Positions 35,859 through 45,465 of a DNA stretch of 64,000 bases are shown one piece after another. Made by a program: the position numbers and the translations under genes. The DNA is from Candidatus Enterococcus myersii (GTDB taxonomy: Bacteria > Bacillota > Bacilli > Lactobacillales > Enterococcaceae). The number at the start of each line of letters is the position of its first letter. Position 1 is the first letter of the stretch. Location: positions 1 to 64,000 of the forward strand of contig NZ_JAFLVT010000008.1 of NCBI RefSeq assembly GCF_017316025.1. The letters are read 5' to 3'. Under the pieces are notes generated by a model. It was not told the origin of the DNA and ran no database searches. It was given only the letters and a program-made list of their open reading frames with translations.

Positions 35859-38519
35859 ATGGTGCGGCGCAAAATGAAAATTTTTTTATTATTCACTATT
35901 TTGCTTTCTAATTTGATTGCTCCGCAAGTACAGGCAGTTCAAGCAACTTCAACAGATGAAACAAAGGTCACTACAGCCACGAGCGATGAAGGGAACCATG
36001 AATTTTCGACTAGCCAAAATGAGATTATCGACTCTGCAGAAAAAGCAATCTCCACAGAGGAGACCAAAGAAACAGCAGCCGGTGAAAAAGAGCCAACAGA
36101 AGTCACTACGCAAACCGAAAATAAGGTACAGGAGAAGACGACAAGTAGCAGCGAGCAGGTTGAAAAAAGAACAAATGCGTCTGCAAGACTGGCAGCAAAC
36201 GAAGCAGAAGTAAGCAATTGGGCGGATTTTGTTAGTGCAATTCGTAATGAAACAATTACTAAAATTACTTTAACAGCAAGTTTTTCGAATCCGAATTTTT
36301 CGGATACGACGCTTTCCTCCTATCCAAGAAAAAATGATTTAGAAATCGACGGTAAAGGCAATCGTGTTGATTTTAGAGACTCTTCTATTTATCTGACTAC
36401 ACCGCAAAATGCAATCGGGAACTTTCACATGCACGATATTACATTGAATCAAACCTACGCCACAGCTAACTCAGAAGACATTGTCGGCAATCGTCTTGTA
36501 TATGGTGCAAATTGGCGATATAGATTTGGGAATATCACCACAGAACCCGGGGTACAACGTTTAGCTCGAGCTCCTTATTCAGAAGTGCGTGTTTATGGCA
36601 AGATGAACATCAGTACGCGAGCAGAAAACTTTTATTTGGGCAGTATGATTATGGAAGATGGTACGCAATATGTAGGCACTGTTACTGTTTATGATTATTC
36701 CGTCTTTTGGTATAACGTGCCGCCGGTTGCAGGAGCAACAGGTGCGTCTCAAGAATTTACTATCGGCAAGAATTGTCGCGTAGATGTTGGTCAGGTGCAA
36801 ACAGCTGGCCGGACATATCCAGCAGTTTATCTTTATTATAAGGCAATCACAGTCGGGGAAAATAGCGTCTTTAACGTGGATATGCCAGGTAATGCGGTTC
36901 GGTTTGACAACGAGGGTTCTGGCATGACGATAAAAAAAGGTGCGATCGTCAACTTGACGAGTAAACAAGTGGCGGGGTCAATTGTCGCGTTTAGTAACAA
37001 CAATACCTATTTAACTGCAGAACCCGGTAGTTATTTTTATGTAATTGGCACAAGTAATCAGCCGTTAATTAATCTTTCGGCTGACGGCGCGGGAACAGCA
37101 AGTGTTGTCCGTTCAGGAAATAGTTTTACTTTAAACAGCCCTGCCCAATATGATTTACGAAATTTGAATGATACACAAACAGCGGTGAGTGTTTCATATC
37201 CAAATGTGGCGAACAATAATTTTACTATTTTAGATTCAGATATTGACTTGTGGAATGTTGGGGTACCCGTTTTAGGACCATCTAGCGAAACTTACGCGAA
37301 AGTCTCAAGTCTAGTTGTAACGGGTAATGGTACACAAGAAGTGGTGAACACGTCTGACAGTAACTTACAGCAGTTTAAGCAAGCGAAATATCGGCGGATT
37401 TCAGGGATGAATCAGAATCCTAAAATTGAATGGACACCGATAACGGATGCAGATAAAACGATTAAAGGGCGAGTGGTAATTGGGGAAGTACCAGATAATA
37501 ACGGTTTAGTTGATGGGGAAATCAAATATATTCCGGTGTATGCTTCAGAAAATCAAGCGCAAGTTACATTGACAGACACCCACGGAAATGTTCGGGCTAA
37601 TCTTGCTACTGACGATAATGGTTATATTACGTATACGGATACGAGTGATCCAACACAGTATCAAATAGCTGGCAAAGAGATAACGGGTATCGCTACAAGA
37701 GGGCCTTGGGTTACACCAGCAGCGATTGCAACGATAGTTATTGATGCTACACCACCAGAACCCGCTAAGGTGGATAATGCAAACGACATTCAAAGCATTA
37801 CACCAAAATTAACGGGAACTGGGGAGCCTAACAGCATTATAACATTAACAGTAAATGATCAACCACAAACAATTCCAGCACAAGTTGTTTCAGCTGATGG
37901 AAAATGGGAAATAGATTTATCCACTTTAAACCTTGTAAAAGGAGATGTCCTCCAAATATTTTTGCAAGATCAAAGCGGATTAATTACACAACTCAGTGAG
38001 GCACAACGACCAAGTACAAACGACAATATTGGGAATATCAATCCTAAAAATGATATGAATTATCGCGATGCAACCTTCAAGGCGGCTACAAAAGTTACGC
38101 TGGTAGGCTATTTGTCTTTAGCAACGGTACCGGATTTACTTGAGTTTGGTGCAAATCAAATTTCTAATCAAAGCCAAGCCTACCATCCTACGGTTAGTGG
38201 TCAATTGACCATTTCAGATTCAAGGAGCGACGGTAAAAAACCATGGCGTTTAACACTGAAACAGTCAGATACGCTAAAAAATGGAGCAGTTTCATTGGAA
38301 GATGACTTAACGTACACTTCTTCACTTGGGGAAAAACAAATTACAACTGCGACTCAAATAGTGGAATCTGGTGAATTTGCCACAGACGGCACCAAAGATA
38401 TCTCTGCAGCGTGGACAGGAAATCAAGGCTTCAAATTAACTGTTCCTGTCGAAAAACAACGTATCGGCGACTATACAGGAAAACTATCATGGCAGTTAGA
38501 AGATGTCCCAGGAAGTTAG
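35859..38519 (+). CDS. Large WxL-domain surface protein
   Basis: 886 aa. Signal peptide (about 1-28, ending near VQAVQA), then a Thr/Glu/Lys-rich low-complexity stretch to about 115, then a long repetitive beta-rich region with many Asn/Thr (possible beta-helix), an Ig-like module near 640-700 (DATPPEPAKV...GTGEPNSIITLTV), and a C-terminal WxL domain with both motifs, WRLTLKQ and WQLEDVP. WxL domains hold such proteins non-covalently to peptidoglycan. The ATG at 35859 is chosen because AGGAGG lies nine bases upstream; the ATG at 35853 is too close. First gene of the operon. Confidence 0.9.
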   Translation: MVRRKMKIFLLFTILLSNLIAPQVQAVQATSTDETKVTTATSDEGNHEFSTSQNEIIDSAEKAISTEETKETAAGEKEPTEVTTQTENKVQEKTTSSSEQVEKRTNASARLAANEAEVSNWADFVSAIRNETITKITLTASFSNPNFSDTTLSSYPRKNDLEIDGKGNRVDFRDSSIYLTTPQNAIGNFHMHDITLNQTYATANSEDIVGNRLVYGANWRYRFGNITTEPGVQRLARAPYSEVRVYGKMNISTRAENFYLGSMIMEDGTQYVGTVTVYDYSVFWYNVPPVAGATGASQEFTIGKNCRVDVGQVQTAGRTYPAVYLYYKAITVGENSVFNVDMPGNAVRFDNEGSGMTIKKGAIVNLTSKQVAGSIVAFSNNNTYLTAEPGSYFYVIGTSNQPLINLSADGAGTASVVRSGNSFTLNSPAQYDLRNLNDTQTAVSVSYPNVANNNFTILDSDIDLWNVGVPVLGPSSETYAKVSSLVVTGNGTQEVVNTSDSNLQQFKQAKYRRISGMNQNPKIEWTPITDADKTIKGRVVIGEVPDNNGLVDGEIKYIPVYASENQAQVTLTDTHGNVRANLATDDNGYITYTDTSDPTQYQIAGKEITGIATRGPWVTPAAIATIVIDATPPEPAKVDNANDIQSITPKLTGTGEPNSIITLTVNDQPQTIPAQVVSADGKWEIDLSTLNLVKGDVLQIFLQDQSGLITQLSEAQRPSTNDNIGNINPKNDMNYRDATFKAATKVTLVGYLSLATVPDLLEFGANQISNQSQAYHPTVSGQLTISDSRSDGKKPWRLTLKQSDTLKNGAVSLEDDLTYTSSLGEKQITTATQIVESGEFATDGTKDISAAWTGNQGFKLTVPVEKQRIGDYTGKLSWQLEDVPGS

Positions 38520-38527
38520 GTGAGTAG

Positions 38528-38878
38528 ATGAAACGAGTATTAATAAACGGCGTACTAGCGATATTGCTACTATTCACTGCGGTACCGGTTTTTGCGGCAG
38601 AGGCTAACTATGATAGTAATAGCGTTACTTCTTTTTATGGCAAATATGAATATAAAAAAGAAGATACTAACAAGAAGAAGGAAGTAAATTTGACACCTGG
38701 TGGCCAAACGACCAATTATGCCAGCACAATACCTACTTATAAGGGCCAGGAAGTGATTATTCCATTGACAGGTGATACTTCTTACCACTTTGCTTCCATT
38801 CTTGGGTTAGTACTGTTAGTACTAATTTTTTTCAAGCTAAAGGAGGTCGAGGACACTGAAAAACATTCAAATATTTAG
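38528..38878 (+). CDS. Small sortase-anchored protein of the WxL operon
   Basis: 116 aa. Signal peptide (about 1-24), a short lysine-rich spacer, then the sorting signal IPLTG (78-82), a hydrophobic stretch and a KLKEVED tail. The IPLTG motif is a variant of LPXTG (Ile for Leu). Similar small LPXTG proteins are regular members of WxL operons and are probably linked to the wall by the sortase at 42389. Its 3' end overlaps the next gene if that begins at the CTG described below. Confidence 0.82.
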   Translation: MKRVLINGVLAILLLFTAVPVFAAEANYDSNSVTSFYGKYEYKKEDTNKKKEVNLTPGGQTTNYASTIPTYKGQEVIIPLTGDTSYHFASILGLVLLVLIFFKLKEVEDTEKHSNI

Positions 38879-39575
38879 TTTCCTTTGTTTGCTCTCTTTT
38901 ACGCTAATGCAAGGAGAAGTATTGGCAGCCGATACAGGTACCCATATGAATTACCAAAGTAGTAATGATGTGACCGTTAAACCACTAGATCCACTTTTAC
39001 CAGACCCTGCAAAACCAGTAACACCAATCGATCCGACTGATCCAAGCGGGCCGGTCGCTGGGACAGGTGGCAGTCTTTCATTAGATTTTGCGTCGGGATT
39101 TCAGTTTGGGGAACAGGCAATTTCTACCAAAAATGAAATATATTATGCACAACCGCAAAAATATGTTGATTTTGACGGAGTAGCAAAAAAAGGGCCCAAT
39201 TATGTGCAAGTAACAGATATTCGTGGCACGGGGGCTGGTTGGAAATTGACTGTTAAACAAGTCGCGCAATTTCAGACAGATGAAGGCCAAGTTCTAAATG
39301 GTGCAGAGCTTTCCTTTAGCCAAGGGGAAGTGATTTCAAACCTCGCCACTGACTTGTCGCCGACAGCAGTAACCTCCTTTACACTTCCTATTAATAGTGA
39401 AGTGCCTGTTGTTACGGCAAATACAGAAAAGGGTGTTGGGACTTGGCTTTATCGTTTTGGTTCAGATGAAATATCTGGTGGGAAATCGGTTGTATTGCAG
39501 GTTCCAGGGAAAACGGTTAAGTACGCTAAAAAGTATCAAACGGCGCTAACTTGGACTTTAAAGGACGTGCCATAA
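38856..39575 (+). CDS. WxL-domain protein, probable CTG start
   Basis: 240 aa from a proposed CTG at 38856. This start gives a complete signal peptide (KNIQIFSFLCLLSFTLMQGEVLAA) and lies nine bases after AAAGGAGG. The first conventional start (TTG 38889) would cut the signal peptide in half and has no ribosome site. The mature protein has a Pro/Asp-rich spacer (PIDPTDPSGP) and one WxL domain with WKLTVKQ and WTLKDVP. It overlaps the preceding gene by 23 bases. A sequencing error in the start codon is an alternative. Confidence 0.82.
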   Translation: MKNIQIFSFLCLLSFTLMQGEVLAADTGTHMNYQSSNDVTVKPLDPLLPDPAKPVTPIDPTDPSGPVAGTGGSLSLDFASGFQFGEQAISTKNEIYYAQPQKYVDFDGVAKKGPNYVQVTDIRGTGAGWKLTVKQVAQFQTDEGQVLNGAELSFSQGEVISNLATDLSPTAVTSFTLPINSEVPVVTANTEKGVGTWLYRFGSDEISGGKSVVLQVPGKTVKYAKKYQTALTWTLKDVP

Positions 39576-39637
39576 ATTTATAAAATTAAAGAGAAATAAT
39601 AAAAGGAAAATAACTCAAAACGTTAGGAGTAATAGAC

Positions 39638-40417
39638 ATGAAAAATATCCGCTTTATGACAGTGGCAGCTCTAGCAGCTTTATCACTTTCTATGGCTGGT
39701 GGGTTGGTTTCTCACGCAGCTTCAGTAGCTTATGATTCAAACGGGGTGGTGGAATTTATTCCCAATCCAGATCCCACCAAACCAGTTGATCCCACCAATC
39801 CAGATCCTACCAATCCGGTTGAGCCAGTCGATCCAACAGATCCAGACGGTCCAAAACCTGGTACCGATGGCCCATTATCCATTGACTACGCTTCTTCTTT
39901 AGACTTTGGGATAAATAAAATTACCAATAGTGATCAAGTGTATTATGCACGGGCACAACAATATAAAGATGGGACAGCCGCAACACCGAATTATGTGCAA
40001 ATCTCAGATAATCGCGGGAATAACGCCGGCTGGACTTTAAAAGTAAAACAAAATGGTCAATTCAAAGCTGCAAGTGCGTTAAATGATACATTGACTGGTT
40101 CAGTAGTGAAATTAGTGAGCCCGACAGTTGCGAGTAATTCAACTGCGGTTCATCCAACCGCAGCCAGTGTGATTGAATTAAATCCAGATGCCAGCGAAAG
40201 TTTGGTTATGTCGGCTAAAGCAGGTGAAGGTGCCGGAACTTATGTTGATCGTTGGGGTAGTGTTGAGACTGTTAAAGAAACAGACAAAGATGGGACACAA
40301 GTAGATGCGCAAGTAACCAAAGCTATTACGTTATCTGTGCCAGGTAGCACCCCAAAAGATGCGGTAAAATACAGCACGACATTAACATGGAGTTTGTCTG
40401 ACGTACCAGGAAATTAA
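39638..40417 (+). CDS. WxL-domain protein
   Basis: 259 aa. Signal peptide ending SHAAS, then YDSNGVVEFIPN and a run of D-P-T-x-P repeats (PDPTKPVDPTNPDPTNPVEP), then the GPLSIDYASSLDFG lead-in shared by all small WxL proteins here, and a WxL domain with WTLKVKQ and WSLSDVPGN. The proline-rich spacer probably lifts the domain through the wall. Typical length for this class. The ATG is preceded by TTAGGAG. Confidence 0.9.
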   Translation: MKNIRFMTVAALAALSLSMAGGLVSHAASVAYDSNGVVEFIPNPDPTKPVDPTNPDPTNPVEPVDPTDPDGPKPGTDGPLSIDYASSLDFGINKITNSDQVYYARAQQYKDGTAATPNYVQISDNRGNNAGWTLKVKQNGQFKAASALNDTLTGSVVKLVSPTVASNSTAVHPTAASVIELNPDASESLVMSAKAGEGAGTYVDRWGSVETVKETDKDGTQVDAQVTKAITLSVPGSTPKDAVKYSTTLTWSLSDVPGN

Positions 40418-40436
40418 TAAAAAAGGAGCAATTACA

Positions 40437-41138
40437 ATGAAAAAAATTGGTTATTTATTTCTAACAACAAGTATTTTAGCAGGCGTGGCTCTAAGTGGTA
40501 CGACAGCTTTAGCAGCCGATGGCGCCAATTATGATTCAAATGGGATTATTACGTTTACACCAAACACAGATCCTACCAATCCCGTTGATCCAACAGATCC
40601 AGCTGGCCCAAATCCAGGAACTGCTGGCCCATTATCGATCGATTATGCTTCAAGTTTAGATTTTGGCTCGCAAAAAATTACGTCTAAAAACGAAGTCTAC
40701 AAAGCAAAAGCACAAAAATATGTGGACAAAGATGCCGTAGAAAAAACAGGACCTAACTTTGTGCAAGTAACAGACAACCGGGGGACAGAAGCTGGCTGGA
40801 CGTTACAAATGAAACAAAATAATCAATTTAAAACAGCTGATAATGAAGAATTAACTGGGGCTGAAATTGTTTTTAAAAACGGCCATGTCGTAACGGCTTC
40901 TGATTCAGCAGCGCCTACTGGTCAAGCGACTATTATTGCTGATCCAAGTGGTGCTTTGCAAGATGTAATGTCTGCAACAGCAGGGCAAGGTGCCGGGACC
41001 TACTTACTAGATTGGGGTACAGATGCTACCACAGCAGCAGAAAGTATTGAATTAAGCGTACCGGGGGCAACAACGAAATACGCTAAAAAATATACAACCA
41101 CCTTTACTTGGGTGTTAACTGACGCACCAGGAAATTAA
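40437..41138 (+). CDS. WxL-domain protein
   Basis: 233 aa. Signal peptide ending ALAA, YDSNGIITFTPN, short D-P-T-N-P spacer, GPLSIDYASSLDFG, then a WxL domain with WTLQMKQ and WVLTDAPGN. Closely related to its two upstream neighbours, consistent with tandem duplication. The ATG lies behind AAAGGAG, 19 bases after the previous stop. Confidence 0.9.
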   Translation: MKKIGYLFLTTSILAGVALSGTTALAADGANYDSNGIITFTPNTDPTNPVDPTDPAGPNPGTAGPLSIDYASSLDFGSQKITSKNEVYKAKAQKYVDKDAVEKTGPNFVQVTDNRGTEAGWTLQMKQNNQFKTADNEELTGAEIVFKNGHVVTASDSAAPTGQATIIADPSGALQDVMSATAGQGAGTYLLDWGTDATTAAESIELSVPGATTKYAKKYTTTFTWVLTDAPGN

Positions 41139-41184
41139 GTTTTAAGACATGGGAAATAGAATAAAAAATTAAAATAAGACAAAA

Positions 41185-41270
41185 TACCCGGACAATAGTA
41201 GATAAACGTGCTAAAAACGCTGTTTATGACGTGATTTTTAGCATAGAGAAATGTCTCAATTGTTCGGGTA
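41185..41270 (+). terminator. Long intra-operon hairpin after the WxL genes
   Basis: TACCCGGACAAT (41185-41196) pairs with ATTGTTCGGGTA (41259-41270), and an inner GCTAAAAA/TTTTTAGC stem sits in the loop. The downstream T-run is weak, so it may only partly stop transcription, lowering expression of the WxLIP and sortase genes relative to the WxL genes. Confidence 0.65.
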
Positions 41271-41316
41271 ATCTGTTTTAATTACTAACTATTTTTTCAT
41301 TGAAAGGATTATAGAA

Positions 41317-42414
41317 ATGAAGGTAAAAAAAATAATCATGTTGCTAGCAGCCGTTTTTTGCTGTTTGTTATTACCACAGCCGAGTTTTGCCTCGGAGTTT
41401 AACTTTGCTGTGACACCAAAGACTTCTGCTAATCAAATTGATAAGACAAAGACGTATTTTGATTTATTGTTGGCACCAAACCAAGCAGATGAATTGTCCG
41501 TTGCATTACGCAATGACACGGATCAAAAAGTAGTCGTAGAAGCTCAAATCAATAGTGCTACTACTAATGGCAATGGGGTTGTTGAATACAGCCAAAATGA
41601 GATCAAAGCAGATGAGACGCTGCAATATAATATTAAAGACTTTGTAAAAGCACCAAGTGAGATTAGCTTGGCGCCTCATTCTGCAGCGGAATATAAAATT
41701 AAAATACAGATGCCCAATGAGAAATTTTCTGGTGTAATTGCCGGGGGCATCACGTTTAAAGAAAAAGCCGCAAAGACAGATAATTCCACTGCCAAGCAAG
41801 AAGATAAAGGCTTGGCAATTAAAAATGAGTATTCCTATGTTGTGGCGTTATTGATGCGCCAAACTACAGATAATGGCGCGCCGGACTTGAAACTAACGAA
41901 GGTCGCCGCAGATCAGCGCAATGCACGAAATGTCATTCAAGGGAATTTACAAAATCCTAATCCTACCTATTTAAATCAATTAGCGACAAAAACAACGATT
42001 AGCAAAAAAGGCAGTGATACAGCACTTTATACGTCAGAAAAAAAAGGCATGCAAATGGCACCAAATTCCAATTTTGATTTAGCGGTAGCATTAAATGGTG
42101 AAGCTTTAAAAGCCGGTAAGTATACCATGAAAATCGAAGCCTATGGGCAGCAAGATGAAAAAGGACAGTTTAAATTTATTGGAGATGGTCATAAAGAAAC
42201 CAATTATCACTACCATTGGTCATTGTCAAAAGACTTTGAAATTAAAGCTGAAGTAGCCAAAAAATTAAACGACTCAGATGTCACCATCAAAAAAGACTAT
42301 ACCTGGGTATATATTTTAATCGGTATTTTATTGCTGCTCTTGTTAATTTTGTTCTTTATTATTTGGCGCAGAAAGAAAAATAAAGCAGATGATGAAGCAA
42401 AAAGTTCAAATTAG
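41317..42414 (+). CDS. WxL-interacting protein (DUF916 + DUF3324)
   Basis: 365 aa. Signal peptide (about 1-26), DUF916/WxLIP N-terminal domain (about 27-155, YFDLLLAPNQADEL and AEYKIKIQMPNE), DUF3324 peptidoglycan-binding domain (about 165-310), then a C-terminal membrane helix (about 328-350) and a lysine-rich tail. WxLIP proteins are known partners of WxL proteins at the cell surface. It overlaps the sortase gene by 26 bases, indicating tight coupling. Confidence 0.92.
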   Translation: MKVKKIIMLLAAVFCCLLLPQPSFASEFNFAVTPKTSANQIDKTKTYFDLLLAPNQADELSVALRNDTDQKVVVEAQINSATTNGNGVVEYSQNEIKADETLQYNIKDFVKAPSEISLAPHSAAEYKIKIQMPNEKFSGVIAGGITFKEKAAKTDNSTAKQEDKGLAIKNEYSYVVALLMRQTTDNGAPDLKLTKVAADQRNARNVIQGNLQNPNPTYLNQLATKTTISKKGSDTALYTSEKKGMQMAPNSNFDLAVALNGEALKAGKYTMKIEAYGQQDEKGQFKFIGDGHKETNYHYHWSLSKDFEIKAEVAKKLNDSDVTIKKDYTWVYILIGILLLLLLILFFIIWRRKKNKADDEAKSSN

Positions 42415-43156
42415 TCTGATTTTATTGTATGTCCTAGCAGTGACCCTGCTTTTTTTACCTTTTTTAAAGCAGGCATTGTTAATTTATCAAACCGATAATG
42501 TCACACTTAAAACAAGTCCTTTGCATACAAGTGAAGAAAGTGTGGTTTTAGAAGCTGTGCAGCCACCAGATTTAGCTGATGTTTTAGCATTTAAGAAAAC
42601 GGCCGTCTTCAAAGAAAGCGGCGGGATAACATTACCGGCAGTAGGAATCAGCGTGCCTGTTTTTAACAGTGTGACCAACCAAGAACTATTAGTAGGCGCA
42701 GGTTCGCTTTTTCCAGAGCGCTCGCCACAAGATCATAATTTTGTCTTGATTGGTCATCATCTTGGGCGTGAGAACTTGCTGTTTGGCAAATTACTCCAGG
42801 TGAAATTAGGCGATAGCATTTATTTACGCTACGAAAATAATTTTTATCATTACAAAGTAAAGGAAACAAAACTCGTGCATCAAAGTGAACTGCAAGTTCT
42901 GGATGATCACAACCAAACAGAGATTACACTAATCACCTGCGATAAACCAACGCAAACGCAATGGCGCTATGTGGTGTACGGCAAGCTGGTTCAAAATAAT
43001 ACCCAGTCGCAAATAAAGGCACAAATGGTAAAACAGGCAAAAACGATTACGCGAAAAAATCAGCAACAAAATCGCTGGTATGGCATCGGCGTTATCGTAT
43101 CGTTTTTACTTTGCTTGGTACTGGGAATTATCATCATTAAAAAAATCAGTTCATAA
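42389..43156 (+). CDS. Sortase (class A-like)
   Basis: 255 aa with an N-terminal membrane helix (about 9-31) and a second one at the C-terminus (about 230-250). The catalytic triad is visible: His in IGHHLG (123/124), Cys184 in TLITCD and Arg193 in WRYVVYG. The C-terminal helix is more usual for class C enzymes, while the motif set is nearer class A, so the class is uncertain. Its likely substrate is the IPLTG protein at 38528. The start (ATGATG) lies inside the upstream gene without a strong ribosome site. Confidence 0.9.
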   Translation: MMKQKVQISLILLYVLAVTLLFLPFLKQALLIYQTDNVTLKTSPLHTSEESVVLEAVQPPDLADVLAFKKTAVFKESGGITLPAVGISVPVFNSVTNQELLVGAGSLFPERSPQDHNFVLIGHHLGRENLLFGKLLQVKLGDSIYLRYENNFYHYKVKETKLVHQSELQVLDDHNQTEITLITCDKPTQTQWRYVVYGKLVQNNTQSQIKAQMVKQAKTITRKNQQQNRWYGIGVIVSFLLCLVLGIIIIKKISS

Positions 43157-43177
43157 TTTTAGAAAAGGGGTGATGTA

Positions 43178-43765
43178 ATGAGAAAAATGACGCGTTCGGT
43201 CTTTTTAGCAGTAGGGGCTTCAATTTTCTTGTTTTCAGAACACGCCTTAGCCAATACGGTTATTTATGATCCATTAGATCCGCATAATGCGATTACACCA
43301 ATCGCAAATGAAGAACAAAAAATTGAAACCAATAACACCCACAAGACAGATGGAAAATTAGCATTGGAAAAAGAGGCAGACAGGTCACCTATCGTTGTCT
43401 CGCCAAAATCTGATAAAAAAATAATAGAGGCAAAAAAAGTGATGCAAGACGTAGTGCCAAAAGACGCTTATTTATTAGAGAAACAACAGACAAAAAGTAA
43501 AAAAACAGCTGTCTTTCCAAATGAGCCTTACTACTTATCACCTTTACAAGGACGGAGAAAAAATCAAGTTTTAATGCTTAATGACGAATTTTTTGCCCCC
43601 ATGGAAATCGCAGCGTTATTGCCAGAAGGAAATGCAACTGGAGGAGATGATGCCGATGAATGGACAGAAATTGCGCAAAGTGCCTATGTATTATCGGGGT
43701 TGGTATTGTACGGTCAAGGAAATGGGAAATTAGAAGCGAGAGTGAGTGATGACTTTGCTGGCTAA
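43178..43765 (+). CDS. Secreted protein of the WxL operon, unknown function
   Basis: 195 aa. Signal peptide (about 1-25, ending ALAN) followed by VIYDPLDP, echoing the D-P spacer of the WxL proteins, then a lysine-rich, probably disordered stretch and an acidic Gly/Asp segment. There is no WxL motif, membrane anchor or recognised domain. The ATG follows GGGGTGATG. The 3' end overlaps the Mga-like regulator gene by about 17-20 bases. Confidence 0.7.
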   Translation: MRKMTRSVFLAVGASIFLFSEHALANTVIYDPLDPHNAITPIANEEQKIETNNTHKTDGKLALEKEADRSPIVVSPKSDKKIIEAKKVMQDVVPKDAYLLEKQQTKSKKTAVFPNEPYYLSPLQGRRKNQVLMLNDEFFAPMEIAALLPEGNATGGDDADEWTEIAQSAYVLSGLVLYGQGNGKLEARVSDDFAG

Positions 43766-45224
43766 TTTTTTAGCAAAAGAAGAGTGGCGTAAATATCAGC
43801 TCTTGAAAAAAGTAGAACGTAGCCCGTATTTTGCTTTAACAAAAAAAGAATTAATGGAAGAATTAGGAATTTCCAACTATGTATTAAAAAGCCTGATTGA
43901 TCAGCTGATTTTAGATTTGGAACACTATCAGCTGGCACCAGAAATAAATCTTTTTGTCGAGGAACCTTTTTTGCAACTGGAAATTACCGGAAGTGCAAGT
44001 TCTGAAACGTTGTTAGAAAAATACGTGGCAGAATCAACGAGTTTTCAAATTTTAGCAGGGGCTGCTTTAGGGCAGTTCAAATCCTTGAATGATCTTTCCG
44101 AAAAAAAGTTGATCAGTTACCCAATTGCCCATAGCAATTATAAAAATTTGAATACGTATTTAAAAAATTTCGACATCACGATTGATAAAAAGTTTCGTTT
44201 AACCGGTAAAAGTGAAAAGAACGTGCGCTTATTTTTAACCGAGTTATTTGCCCGGATTTTTAAAAATGATCAAGATATTTATCCTGTGGCCGACCAAAAT
44301 ATGATTCAAACGAAATTAGAAGCGCTGGATTTAATCAAAATGACGATGCATCAAAAAATGAAGTTGATGCATTACTTACACGTAACCAATTTACGTATTC
44401 AGCAAAAAAAGTATGTAGAGTGGCAAGACTTAAGTTTTCTGTTGCCGGAAAATTTGGAAAAAGAAATGCAAACAGCCTTTTTTTATCGGGTTCCTTCGCA
44501 ATGCCGGGAGGCTGAAGCGGCGGCGTTTTACTGTTATTACGGAGCGCGTTCCAAAGAGATCGGACTAACATTTGCACTTGCAGAAAGTCCACAGATCAAT
44601 CAATGGAGTCAAAACTTACTTGCGCAATTAATTCAAACTTTCCCAAAATTGATCAAGGAAACGGAAAGTTTGGCCGGATTTTTGACCCGTAGCCGTTATT
44701 TACATTTTCAATTGTTAGAGACAAGCACGGCATTTGAAAGTATTCAGCCGGAAATAAATATTATTTATTTTCAGCAAAATTTTCCGCGCGTATTAGCATT
44801 TTGCAGGCGGTATATCAGCAATCTTAAGCAAACAGCACCTGATTTGTATCGCAAGAAAAAACAGCTTTTACTGCAGTATCTCTTTTTAATTTTGGATTCG
44901 TTTCCTAAAAAATTGATTTTGGAAACGATCAATGTGTATGTCGATTTTTCATATGGCAATTTGTACAACCAATTTATCGTAAAAAACCTCGATTTTTTTA
45001 AACAGATCGGCGCAAATGTTGTTCCGACAATCAAGGATGCGGATATTCTACTGACAGACTCACGGGAGTTAGGGCAGGATTACCAAAAAGATTGTGTTGT
45101 CTGGTTAGCACCGCCACGACCTTTGGATTGGGCCAACTTGGCTCAAAAGGTAATTCAAAAAAGAGAGGCCAAATACAATGGGGAGAATTTAACTGCCACA
45201 GGGACTGGTGGTACTTACAAATAA
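43746..45224 (+). CDS. Mga-like helix-turn-helix regulator
   Basis: 492 aa. N-terminal winged-helix region (about 15-75, FALTKKELMEELGISNYVLKSLIDQL), then an Mga-type central helical domain and a C-terminal EIIB-like fold, the layout of Mga/AtxA regulators. Such genes regularly end WxL operons and probably control them, with phosphorylation by the PTS as a possible input. It starts at GTG 43746 (or ATG 43749) within the previous gene and its stop lies in the terminator stem. Confidence 0.83.
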   Translation: MMTLLANFLAKEEWRKYQLLKKVERSPYFALTKKELMEELGISNYVLKSLIDQLILDLEHYQLAPEINLFVEEPFLQLEITGSASSETLLEKYVAESTSFQILAGAALGQFKSLNDLSEKKLISYPIAHSNYKNLNTYLKNFDITIDKKFRLTGKSEKNVRLFLTELFARIFKNDQDIYPVADQNMIQTKLEALDLIKMTMHQKMKLMHYLHVTNLRIQQKKYVEWQDLSFLLPENLEKEMQTAFFYRVPSQCREAEAAAFYCYYGARSKEIGLTFALAESPQINQWSQNLLAQLIQTFPKLIKETESLAGFLTRSRYLHFQLLETSTAFESIQPEINIIYFQQNFPRVLAFCRRYISNLKQTAPDLYRKKKQLLLQYLFLILDSFPKKLILETINVYVDFSYGNLYNQFIVKNLDFFKQIGANVVPTIKDADILLTDSRELGQDYQKDCVVWLAPPRPLDWANLAQKVIQKREAKYNGENLTATGTGGTYK

Positions 45225-45270
45225 TAGTAGCAAATTTTTTGGGGAAGTTTGCTACTATTATTTGTGCTTT
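45218..45270 (+). terminator. Terminator of the WxL operon
   Basis: A perfect 17-bp stem CAAATAATAGTAGCAAA (45218-45234) with TTTGCTACTATTATTTG (45248-45264) and a short TGCTTTT tail. The regulator's stop codon lies in the left arm. Confidence 0.85.
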
Positions 45271-45465
45271 TCAGCAGTAAAGAGGCCGCTAATTTTTACT
45301 CCAAAATTGATTGATTTCCTAAGATTATCACTGTTAAGAGACGTAAAATGGTAGAAATTAAGCTCAAAAGCTGCAGTTATGGCAAAACATTTCTGCATTT
45401 TAGCTTCGACAATGGTATAGTTGAGTTAAGAAAATACTTAGAAATTTGGCTAAGAAGGTGAGCAG

